Assembly: GCA_033782935.1 (NCBI GenBank)
Contig: JAWQEG010000294.1
Coordinates: 106,001-170,000 of the forward strand
Origin: Petrolisthes cinctipes
Lineage: Eukaryota > Arthropoda > Malacostraca > Decapoda > Porcellanidae
Direction of reading: 5' to 3'
DNA length: 64,000 bases
A program made the translations under genes and the position numbers. Below, in pieces: positions 55,915 to 64,000 of the stretch. How positions within the stretch are numbered: the first letter of the stretch is position 1; every line of letters starts with the position of its first letter. Below the pieces are notes generated by a model. That model saw only the letters and a program-made list of their open reading frames with translations, did not search any database and was not told the DNA's origin.

Positions 55915-55949
55915 GGAGCCCTGCAGTTGGGGGTTCCCTGAAGGTTCTA

Positions 55950-58676
55950 TTGTTCAACGCCAGGTCCATCCGAAACAAGTTTTTGGAACTGCGGGCCCTC
56001 GTTGCGACAGAGGAACCCGAGATGGTGGCCATAACGGAGTCATGGTTGAGAACCTCAGACAGAGATCTTGAAGGGGAATTCGTGATTCCAGGCTACCAAC
56101 TCTTCCACAAAGATAGAGAGGACAGAGGGGGTGGTGGTGTGCTGTTGTATGTAAAGAACTCCATCAAATCGATGACCTGCAACATCACATCGAACCACGA
56201 GCTCCTTGGAGTTGACCTAGAAATAGGCACTGCAAAATACAGAACCCTGCTGCTTTATAGACCCCCTGGACAACTCAGTGAGATGGACAGGGACCTATAC
56301 CAGTTGCTGGGTGAACTAGTGGACGGCAGGGTGTGCATCCTTATGGGGGACTTCAACACACATGTTGACTGGGAAACCAGAGAGCCCTCTGCCGAGAACA
56401 CACCACTCTTGGAGTTTGTAAATGATGAATTCCTCACTCAATGGGTAAGGGAGCCAACAAGAGGTGCTAACATACTCGACTTGGTCCTCACCTCAGAGGA
56501 TGACATCATTCAAGACCTCTCTGTAAACGAAGAAATAGGTGGAAGCGACCACAAGCTTATAAGATTTTCTGTTAAAGTCCCTAATATGGAGTCCGTGACC
56601 CCGGTGCATAGAAAATTAGACATGGGGAGAGCGAACTTTGCAGGTCTTCGTGAAAGTGTTGCTGAAATGGAACTAGAGGAGGGAGAGAGTGCTGATGATC
56701 TGTGGAGGTCATTCTTGTCTTCCTTCATGGAACTTCAGTCGCGCTTTATTCCTCTGAAGGGAACAGGTCAGAAGTTCATTCAACCTAAGTGGTTTAATCG
56801 GGAAATCCGTAACCTACTAAGGGAGAGGAGAACTGCGTATCGTCGAGCGAAGACATCTGGGGACTTTGACGGTCATAGAAGACTGAATCGAAACGTGAAG
56901 TCCAAAATAAGGGCGGCTAAGCGTGCTGAGGAGGTCCGTGTGGCTAGACTCTGCAAAGAGAACCCCAAGGAGTTTTTCAGTTATGTGAATGGCCGTAAAC
57001 CAATCCGACGCAGGATCGGTCCCTTGGTGAATGAGGATGGAGCATTGATGCACTCTGATGCAGAAAATGCTAACCTCTTAAATGAGTATTTCTCTTCAGT
57101 GTTCTCTGAGGAGAGTGGTCCCATTCCCGAACCTTTGGACTCCTTCAGTGAGAAGTTGGAGTCAATGGTCTTCACCCAAGAAGAAATCGAGAGAAAAATA
57201 ATCGAATTAAAAGCAAACAAGTCCCCCGGTCCGGATGGGTTCTTACCTAGAGTGCTGAAAGAAGTGCATGGTGAAGTATCACGGCACCTGTGCATGGTCT
57301 TCAACAGGGTAATCCAGACTGGATGCGTTCCTAGAGACTGGCGTGAGGCAGAGGTGACTCCTATCTTCAAGAAGGGAGATGCTAGCCAACCGTCAAACTA
57401 CAGACCCATCAGTTTAACCTCGATAGTCTGTAAACTCATGGAGAGCATCATGGTGGACAAAATAACAGCACACTTAGAATCAAATTTGCTACTGAGGGGT
57501 TCCCAGCATGGGTTCCGGCAGCACCGGTCATGCCTCACAAATCTGGTGGAATTCTTCCATTTTGTTTTCAGTGAGCATGATCGGGATAAAGCGGTCGATG
57601 TTGTCTACTTAGACTTTCAGAAAGCCTTTGATAAGGTACCCCACCGCCGCCTCCTTCGGAAAGTGCGTGCACTGGGCATAGACGGAAATGTGGCAAATTG
57701 GATAGAGAACTGGCTAAGTGACAGACGGCAGCGGGTGGTAGTGAATGGACAGGCTTCAGAGTGGGTGCCCGTTACTAGCGGCGTTCCCCAAGGTTCTGTT
57801 CTGGGACCACTACTGTTTATCATCTATGTTAATGACGTGGATGGTGACATGGTTGCCAAGATTTCCAAATTCGCCGATGATACTAAGCTTGGTATGAATG
57901 TCGCGAAAGAAGGAAATACTACCCGCTTACAAGAAGATCTTAGGAAGATCGGGGAATGGTCTGACACGTGGCAAATGCCATTTAACGTGAACAAATGCAA
58001 AGTTATGCATATAGGCCACAGAAACCCCCGAACAGAGTATAACCTTAAGGGCAATGCTCTCGTAAGCACTGATACTGAGAAAGACTTGGGTGTAACTATC
58101 ACCAGTGACCTCAAGTTCTCAAAGCAGTGTATTGAGGCTGAGAAGAAAGCCCAAAGGATGTTAGGGTACATAAAGCGACAGTTTGGATACCGGAACAAGG
58201 AGATAGTACTTTGTCTGTACAATTCCCTTGTCCGACCGCACCTGGAGTATGCAGTCCAGTTTTGGAGTCCTTTTTACCGAAAGGATATCGCGAGATTGGA
58301 ACGAGTGCAAGCCAGGGCAACCAAACTTATACCCTCTCTTAGACACAAGAGCTATAAAGATCGGTTGGTAGAACTCGACCTGTTCTCTTTGGAAACCCGG
58401 AGACTGCGTGGTCAGCTTATCGAAGTGTTTAAAATACTACGAGGCTTTGACAATGTAGACTACAGGGACATTTTCCAACTCAGTGAGGGCACAACCAGGA
58501 ATCATGGCTACAAACTTGAACTGAAGCGATACAACCGTGATCTGTGTGGTAAGTTCTTTACATACAGCATCTGCGGTACTTGGAACGCGCTTCCTGCTGA
58601 TGTAGTCAACAGCAACTCTGTGGATCAGTTCAAGTCCAGATTAGACAAAGCCTTAAATCACCGTCTAGGTGTTTAA
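55950..58676 (+). CDS. CR1 ORF2: AP endonuclease and reverse transcriptase
   Basis: A 908-residue uninterrupted protein. The annotated start is a TTG; the frame begins MFNARSIRNKFLELRALV, so a start by reinitiation or within this short spacer is assumed. Endonuclease blocks: NARSIRN, VAITESWLR (Glu), GGGGVLLYVK, LLYRPPG, LMGDFNTHVDW (Asp/Asn) and GGSDHKLIRF (Asp-His). RT blocks: SNYRPISLTSIVCKLME, QHGFRQHRSCLTNLVEF, YLDFQKAFDKVPH, SGVPQGSVLGPLLFIIYVND, the catalytic KFADDTKLG, NVNKCKVMHIG and KDLGVTITSDLKFS. The thumb/C-terminus is HLEYAVQFWSPFYRKDIARL and LFSLETRRLRGQLIEVFKIL. Every catalytic residue expected is present, so this copy could be retrotransposition-competent. Confidence 0.93.
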   Translation: MFNARSIRNKFLELRALVATEEPEMVAITESWLRTSDRDLEGEFVIPGYQLFHKDREDRGGGGVLLYVKNSIKSMTCNITSNHELLGVDLEIGTAKYRTLLLYRPPGQLSEMDRDLYQLLGELVDGRVCILMGDFNTHVDWETREPSAENTPLLEFVNDEFLTQWVREPTRGANILDLVLTSEDDIIQDLSVNEEIGGSDHKLIRFSVKVPNMESVTPVHRKLDMGRANFAGLRESVAEMELEEGESADDLWRSFLSSFMELQSRFIPLKGTGQKFIQPKWFNREIRNLLRERRTAYRRAKTSGDFDGHRRLNRNVKSKIRAAKRAEEVRVARLCKENPKEFFSYVNGRKPIRRRIGPLVNEDGALMHSDAENANLLNEYFSSVFSEESGPIPEPLDSFSEKLESMVFTQEEIERKIIELKANKSPGPDGFLPRVLKEVHGEVSRHLCMVFNRVIQTGCVPRDWREAEVTPIFKKGDASQPSNYRPISLTSIVCKLMESIMVDKITAHLESNLLLRGSQHGFRQHRSCLTNLVEFFHFVFSEHDRDKAVDVVYLDFQKAFDKVPHRRLLRKVRALGIDGNVANWIENWLSDRRQRVVVNGQASEWVPVTSGVPQGSVLGPLLFIIYVNDVDGDMVAKISKFADDTKLGMNVAKEGNTTRLQEDLRKIGEWSDTWQMPFNVNKCKVMHIGHRNPRTEYNLKGNALVSTDTEKDLGVTITSDLKFSKQCIEAEKKAQRMLGYIKRQFGYRNKEIVLCLYNSLVRPHLEYAVQFWSPFYRKDIARLERVQARATKLIPSLRHKSYKDRLVELDLFSLETRRLRGQLIEVFKILRGFDNVDYRDIFQLSEGTTRNHGYKLELKRYNRDLCGKFFTYSICGTWNALPADVVNSNSVDQFKSRLDKALNHRLGV

Positions 58677-58822
58677 GCCGTTGTGCGAGTGTTCCTTGAT
58701 GGTTTCACATGACACATTCGAGGACGGTCGCCTACTTGCGCAACTAAACCCACAGGTACCCTCTTTGTATGGATCGTAAGGTCTTCTAGGGTACTTCTTT
58801 TCCTTGTAACTCCTTGTAACAG

Positions 58823-58880
58823 CGTTGGTGAATATGGAGTAACTGATTCCTCCAAAGTTTTCCAAGCAACAGGACACCAA
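58823..58880. mobile_element. Palindromic MITE, half copy
   Basis: AGTAACTGATTCCTCCAAAG with TTTTCCAAGCAACAGG matches the left half of 50558-50675. It directly follows the CR1 3' tail, so CR1 may have inserted at or near it. Confidence 0.55.
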
Positions 58881-58894
58881 TTTATTTGTTAATC

Positions 58895-59030
58895 TTAAGG
58901 GGGTGCGGAAATAGGGGGACAGGCTTGGGGGGTGCGGGAGTAGGGGACAGGCTTTCTACCCCCCCAAGCCTGTCCCCCTATTCCCCAAACCCCCGCCCCA
59001 AGCCTGTCCCCTACTTTCGCACCCTTTTAA
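58895..59030. repeat. C-rich minisatellite in inverted pair
   Basis: GGGGGACAGGCTTGGGGGG on the left and CCCCCCAAGCCTGTCCCCC on the right form a palindrome of the 27.6-kb family unit. Confidence 0.85.
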
Positions 59031-59129
59031 GCTTACATAACATAACACATGACGAATATTATTTTGCCTTTATTATCTATTATATACACTTGATAATTTT
59101 CTTAATTCAATTCAACATTTTTGCATAAA

Positions 59130-59130
<1 letters not shown>

Positions 59131-59193
<63 letters not shown>
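59131..59193. repeat. (CT)n microsatellite
   Basis: About 31 CT units. Confidence 0.97.
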
Positions 59194-59195
<2 letters not shown>

Positions 59196-59284
59196 AAGAA
59201 AACTATAAAACTATATGATTTAAATGTACTAACTCAAGTTTATATTCCTTATGGACACTTAATACTATTCCATCTCAATATAGA

Positions 59285-59521
59285 AGAGTGTGTGTGTGTG
59301 TGTGTGTGTGTGACAAATTGGTGGATAAAGGAATAAGATAATATGTGTGTGTGTGTGTGTGTGTGTGTGTTACAGATTACAAAATGGTGGACGAAGGTAT
59401 AATGTGTGTGTGTGTGTGTGTGTGTTACAGATTATAAAATGGTGGACGAAGGTATAATGTGTGTGTGTGTGTATGTGTGTGTGTGTGTCTTACAGATTAC
59501 AAAATGGTGGACGAAGGTATA

Positions 59522-59568
<47 letters not shown>

Positions 59569-59598
59569 ACAGATTACAAAATGGTGGATGAAGGTATA

Positions 59599-59653
<55 letters not shown>

Positions 59654-59686
59654 AGATTACAAAATGGTGGATAAAGGTATAATGCA

Positions 59687-59722
<36 letters not shown>

Positions 59723-59842
59723 AGATTACAAAATGGTGGACGAAGGTATAATGTGTGTGTGTGTGTGTTACAGATTACAAAATGGTGGATGAAGGTATAA
59801 TGTGTGTGTGTGTGTGTGACAAATTGGTCGATAAAGGTATAA
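59285..59842 (+). repeat. TG satellite carrying repeated copies of the exon 5 acceptor and start
   Basis: TTACAGATTACAAAATGG followed by TGGACGAAGGTATAATG occurs about seven times (near 59371, 59425, 59491, 59567, 59650, 59721 and 59768). Shorter ACAAATTGGTGGATAAAGG variants flank these at the two ends. Copies are separated by (TG)n. Each copy mimics the exon 5 boundary and reads ITKWWMKV then TAA. Confidence 0.88.
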
Positions 59843-61703
59843 TGCAACTACAATAATAATAATAATAATTAACGGTTTATTGATAGAAATGCAGCCCAGG
59901 AGCTGAAAATATACATAGAAACAAAGGTAAATATAGTCAAGGTAAAGGATATATCACACATGTGGGCAACCAACATGAACACAAGTACTATACAAACACA
60001 AAATCAAGACAAAATTAAGACAAATACACCCCTCATAAAAGCTCATAAATGTAAACACTTGGGATATGTGTTCACACCCACAACCAAACTTGATAGGTGC
60101 ATTAATAAACTTATGAATTAATAAATTTGACAATAGTAGGAATGGCGCTGTTCTTGTATCTGTCAGTCCGTGGAGCTCTGAGAGGGACGAGTCGATTATG
60201 GTGGCGAACAGCTCGTTGACTACATCTTAGTAGTGAGTGTAGTTTGGTCCCAGGATGATCCTAAGTGCTCTCTTTTGAATCTTTTCCAGTTTACATCTTT
60301 GTGTTAAATTAATTAAGTGAGGAAGACCAAACGGGTGAAGCATAGCAGAGCTTGGGTAGGATGAAAGTATTGCAAAGGTGTATCATGTCGTTAGTGGGGA
60401 CTCCTAATTTTCTTAGTGTACGTAGCATGTGAAGTCTAAAAGATGATGATGTGACTGAAGAATTAACAAGTGGATCCCATTGTAGTTTGTCATGAATGAG
60501 GATACCTAGCAATTTGATGGAGTGGACCACGTCGAGGGTATGGTTACCTAGTTTGAGAGTAGATTGAGGGATAGGCTTTGAGGCGAGGTTGAAATGCATG
60601 ACTACAGTTTTATTTTTGTTTATGGTGATGTGATTATCACAGGTCCTGGTCAATAGGGTGTCAAGGGTAGTTTGAATACTGCTGTAATCGGGGGAAATAT
60701 TGTAAATAGGTGTGGTTATGGTAGTGTCATCTACATATTTCCAGCAGAGTTGAGTGTTTTGAATGGGGTCGTTAATCAATGTGAGAAAGCAGAGTGGGCC
60801 CATGCGTGTACCCTGAGGTACACCGCAGGAAAGTGTTTGAAAAGTGGAAGTTTTGCCTTGAAATCTGACAGCTTGTTGACGGTTGTGTAGAAAATCTGCT
60901 AACCAAGAAACAAGATTCTCCCTGAGGCCGAGTTGAAGTGATTTGGTGATGATTGTGGTGTGGTCGACTAAGTCAAAAGCTTTGGAGAAATCAATGAATA
61001 CTGCAGTAACTGAGGTGGAACGTTTGCCAAGATTTTTGTGAATGAAATCGAGGAAGTTAATAAGGTAATGGGTTGTTGAAGAGGATTTTACGTTACCATA
61101 TTGACGTGGGTCTATCTGATTGGTAATATCAGAGTAAGTCCATTCGGCTGTGAAGCTTTCACAAATCAAGCTTGGGACAGGGTTGGTTGATTTAGGTATT
61201 GGGGTTATGTACGAGTGTTTCCAGTCAGAGGGGGACATAGATTGTTGAAAAGAAGCATTGATAATGGAGGTCAACGGTAAGGCGAGTTCCGGGGCAAATT
61301 CCTTATAGAGACAGATAGGTAGATCAAGTGGTGTGGAGGAACGTTTAAGTTTTAGGTGTTGGAGACGGTAACAGACCTGGTACTCATATACACGTGGTAG
61401 AGGGGTTGGGGCAGGGAGGTAAGCAGGGAGTAGATTGCAGTCGAGTTTGGGTAATTTTTGGCAAATTGTGGCAAAGTGGTTGTTGATTGTATCTGCTGCT
61501 TCACTGCTGGATAGATGGCTCACACAGGGGAAGGTGGAGGGTCGATTTCTTAGGCCACACAATTCCTGTATTTTACCAAACCACTGGCTGACATTTGTAT
61601 GTTTTAAGTGCTGAAGTTTGTTGGGGTAATATGATCTCTTTGCCGTCCTGATCTCTCTGATTACTTTGTTTCGAAGGGATTTGTATAAAGTTGAGTTCTT
61701 GGC
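59843..61703 (-). pseudogene. L2-like LINE, 5'-truncated: reverse transcriptase
   Basis: The minus-strand open frame starts without a Met at about 61700 (NSTLYKSLRNKVIREIRTA). It continues as 61562-60309: FQQSMSPSDWKHSYITPIPK, DPRQYGNVKSSSTTHYLINF, FIDFSKAFDLVDHTTI, CGVPQGTRMGPLCFLTLIND and the catalytic KYVDDTTI box. SIKLLGILIHDKLQWD and PTNDMIHLCNTFILPKLCYA follow. The end at 60309 is short of the usual C-terminus by a frame break. A small deletion lies between PVPSLICESF and the QYG block, where the usual NYRPIS box is lost. The 3' UTR reaches a (TTA)n tail at about 59850-59868. Endonuclease and ORF1 are absent. It inserted into the exon 5 decoy satellite, which resumes at 61704. Confidence 0.88.
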
Positions 61704-61985
61704 GTGAGTGTGTGTGTGTGTGTGTGTGACAAATTGGTGGATGAAGGTATAATGTGTGTGTGTGTGTGTGTGTGTGTGAGTGTGTGTGAAACTGATGGTG
61801 TTGATGGTGTTACAGATTGAAAAGTGGTGTGTGTGTGTGTGTATGTGTGTGTGTGTGTGAGAAATTGATGGTATTGTTGGTGTTACAGATTAAAAAGTGG
61901 TGTGTGTGTGTGTGTGTGTGTGTGAAACTAATGGTGTTGATGGTGTTACAGATTACAAAGTGGTGGATGAAAGTATAATGTATCG

Positions 61986-62016
<31 letters not shown>

Positions 62017-62112
62017 AAACCGATGGTGTTGATGGTGTTACAGATTACAAAGTGGTGTGTGTGTGTGTGTGTGTTTGTGTGTGTGAAACTAATGGTGTTG
62101 ATGGTGTTATAG
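61704..62112 (+). repeat. TG satellite with exon 5 decoy acceptors, right part
   Basis: GTTACAGATTRAAAAGTGGTG-type copies lie near 61810, 61885, 61945 and 62037, each after GGTGTTGATGGTGTTACAG. The last unit, GTTATAG then ATTACAGAGTGGTGG, is the true exon 5 boundary. Confidence 0.88.
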
Positions 62113-62284
62113 ATTACAGAGTGGTGGATGAAGATATATCAAGAACTGGAAGGGAATCAACAAAGTCTTGCAGCTGACCAACAGTGTCCCCGAGGTGTGG
62201 TTGGCTTCCCTTACAAGAAGCTGAGAGTGGGATGTAATGGAGGTGATTACTGTGGTCAAGTGTTATCACCTCCCACCATAACAG
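62113..62284 (+). CDS. Exon 5: module 2, part B of the modular secreted gene
   Basis: The acceptor is GGTGTTATAG and the donor AACAG/GTCTGT. The 172 nt enter in phase 0 and leave in phase 1. The frame reads ITEWWMKIYQELEGNQQSLA, ADQQCPRGVVGFPYKKLRVG, then CNGGDYCGQVLSPPTITG. The CP...L.V(G/K)C...C layout is shared with exon 3, so exons A and B were duplicated as a unit. Three conserved cysteines suggest disulfides in a secreted protein. The next exon should begin in phase 1; I could not find it before 64000. The exon is uninterrupted, unlike its paralogue in module 1. Confidence 0.6.
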
Positions 62285-62339
62285 GTCTGTAACACCAATA
62301 TACATCTATCAGTATATCTATTCATACATCTATCTCTTT

Positions 62340-62495
<156 letters not shown>

Positions 62496-62774
62496 TGTGT
62501 GTGCAAGGGGTTAAAATAAGAGAAATTACTAAAGTAAGTGTAATTTAAAATAATTATTTTATCATAGTTACCCATTTAAACATTGCTTATTAATCGTTTT
62601 TTATAACAAAATTACCAGAGAAAACGAAAGAAGCACTAACTATTGTTTTATTTATTGTTATTGCTATCTGTCCCTCTTTTCTTTATATTTCCTTTGTTCT
62701 TGCTATCCCACCTCTCTATCACCATTCAATAATTCCTACAAGGCCTCTCTCTCTCGACGGACAGTCCTTATAAT
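62496..62774. other. No gene recognised
   Basis: AT-rich, then pyrimidine-rich sequence (CCTCTCTATCACC). No exon was found here for the modular gene. Confidence 0.45.
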
Positions 62775-64000
62775 ATGACCTTACACAGGAAGGACAGAAT
62801 AGACGATAAACATGGTGGAGTCCTAATTGCGACAAAGCCAGGACTAGTTGCGACCCCAGCCACCGAACTGAACGCGGACTCTGAAATTATATGGACTAAA
62901 ATACAGATACAGGGCTGCAGGACACTCATTATAGGATCATTTTATCGTCCCCCTAAATTCAAACTTAGAATACCTGCAGACCCTTGACGATTGTTTATCT
63001 AAAATTGACCCCTCCAAAAATATATGGTTGGCTGGTGACTTTAACCTTCCCGACATAAACTGGACAGCACAGGCGACACTGGACAATCCCACCCATGAAG
63101 GCGACTTACTATTACAGACTGATAGGAAACTTTTACATGAAAATTTCATTGACATCATTAACACCCACTCACTTACCCAAACAGTACTCGAACCAACACG
63201 CACACAAGTCAGTGTAGAAAGACATAATCCTAACATAAGACACGGGGTCACATCCAACATACTAGACTTATTTCTCACAAACAACATTTCCTTAATTACA
63301 CGGACACGAGTACTACCTGGTCTTAGTGACCATGAGATGGTACTCATTGACGCAAACATCAAGCCAACAACACAAAAACAATTACCCAGGACAATTTACA
63401 TGTACAACAGAGCTGACATGGATGGCATTACCCAAGACTTAGTTGAATTTTGTGACTCGTTCCTTGACTCAGACCCAATGGCCAGCTCTGTGGAAACAAA
63501 CTGGACCAGACTTCGTGACTTTATACGTGACACAATGGACAAGCACATACCCACGAAAACCATCACACATAACCGGTCATTACCATGGTACAATAGACAA
63601 TTAAAGAGACTACACAGAAACAAGGTAAAGGCATACAACAGAGCAAAACGATACAACGATACAGAACACTGGTTAGAATACAAAAACATACAGAAAACAC
63701 TACAGAAAGAAACTAAACAAGCAGAAACTAAATACACATCCACTTTCCTCGCAGACAACACACAAAACCACAAAAAATTCTTCAGCTTTTTTAAAGCACG
63801 CAAACAAGACTCGACCGGTATTACAACATTACTACACGACAATTCCTTGGTTACACACCCACAAGACAAAGCCAACGCCCTTAACACACAATTCCAGTCC
63901 GTTTTTACCCATGAACATGAACACTTACCAGACATGCCAACACCATCACACCCACCTATCCCTCCCATTCATATAAACACACAAGGAATTGAGAAACTCT
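62775..64000 (+). pseudogene. LINE ORF2 5' part (endonuclease, start of RT), runs off the edge
   Basis: The first frame (62775-62987) has DKHGGVLIATKPGL and IGSFYRPPK, endonuclease blocks. A one-base shift at about 62955 leads into a frame open to base 64000. That frame reads LEYLQTLDDCLSKIDPSK, WLAGDFNLPDINW (metal site), RTQVSVERHNPNIRHGV, TSNILDLFLTNN and LPGLSDHEMVLIDANI (catalytic Asp-His). The inter-domain region follows: LPWYNRQLKRLHRNKVKAYN, KETKQAETKYTSTFLADNTQ and FFSFFKARKQD. The RT palm lies beyond the window. The family looks like a CR1/L2- or RTE-group LINE. The minus-strand frame at 63396-63968 is its shadow. Confidence 0.85.

Larger units (their letters stand above)
53981..58822 (+). 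mobile_element. CR1 LINE with both ORFs open
   Basis: A 5' UTR of about 650 bp is followed by ORF1 (54637-55914), a 35-bp gap, ORF2 (55950-58676) and a 3' UTR of about 145 bp. The 3' UTR ends in the short-period tail CCTTGTAACTCCTTGTAAC. No stop or shift interrupts either ORF. The GGTGAGAGAGCTT word occurs at both 53736 and 54247, so the true 5' end may lie upstream of the A-run. It sits in the intron between host exons 4 and 5. Confidence 0.85.

Noticed and set aside
63396..63968. 190-codon minus-strand frame
   Set aside because: Shadow of the plus-strand LINE endonuclease/linker frame, which has the diagnostic GDFN and SDHEM blocks.

Overview
This window is eukaryotic and almost certainly arthropod, most likely a decapod crustacean. 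That is an inference from several signs: dense dinucleotide microsatellites, a degenerate CCTAA (TTAGG-type) tract in an intron, many LINE lineages side by side (RTE-, CR1/L2- and I/R1-like), Penelope-like elements with GIY-YIG domains, a Helitron, Tc1/mariner relatives and MITEs. There is no prokaryotic gene organisation, no rRNA, no CRISPR array and no clear free-standing tRNA gene. Most long open frames are translated simple repeats or retroelement debris.

Layout. 1-13 kb: a LINE RT fragment, a tRNA-derived SINE, a 56-bp minisatellite, a reverse-strand RTE-like LINE interrupted by a 142-bp MITE, and a cluster of fold-back repeats. 13-16 kb: a LINE C-terminus followed by a nearly complete Penelope-like element with a hammerhead-like 3' motif. 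17-21 kb: an exon-like unit, then a Helitron (17403-21158) enclosing inverted repeats, a 52-bp minisatellite and a second Penelope fragment. 21-27 kb: a MITE, a solo LTR with a 4-bp target duplication, a Tc1-type MITE, an I/R1-like LINE remnant, a possible second LTR and a SINE. 27-29.8 kb: C-rich and CA-type satellites. 29.8-38.9 kb: a near-perfect inverted repeat with 3.45-kb arms and a 1.27-kb loop. It holds an intron-containing Tc1/mariner transposase, and one arm carries an 889-bp insertion whose empty site is preserved in the other arm. 39.8-44.7 kb: a complete but broken L2/CR1-like LINE inserted into a tandem repeat.

From 45.6 to 62.3 kb the plus strand appears to carry a host gene. 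I find a signal-peptide exon (45612-45707) and two paralogous modules, each made of a long exon A and a 172-nt exon B (exons at 51295, 52048, 53161 and 62113). Splice sites and phases are largely coherent. Its introns are full of transposons: a CCCH-finger LINE (46.35-50.2 kb), an apparently intact CR1 with both ORFs open (about 54.0-58.8 kb) and a truncated L2-like LINE (59.8-61.7 kb). The start of exon 5 and the start of exon 1 have each been copied, together with the splice-acceptor AG, into the TG-rich satellite arrays upstream of them. This makes tandem sets of decoy acceptors and is the most unusual structure in the window.

The window ends (62.8-64.0 kb) inside another LINE ORF2 (endonuclease and start of RT) that runs off the right edge. 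Clade names are motif-based judgements. No database search was possible, and all coordinates of degenerate elements are approximate.
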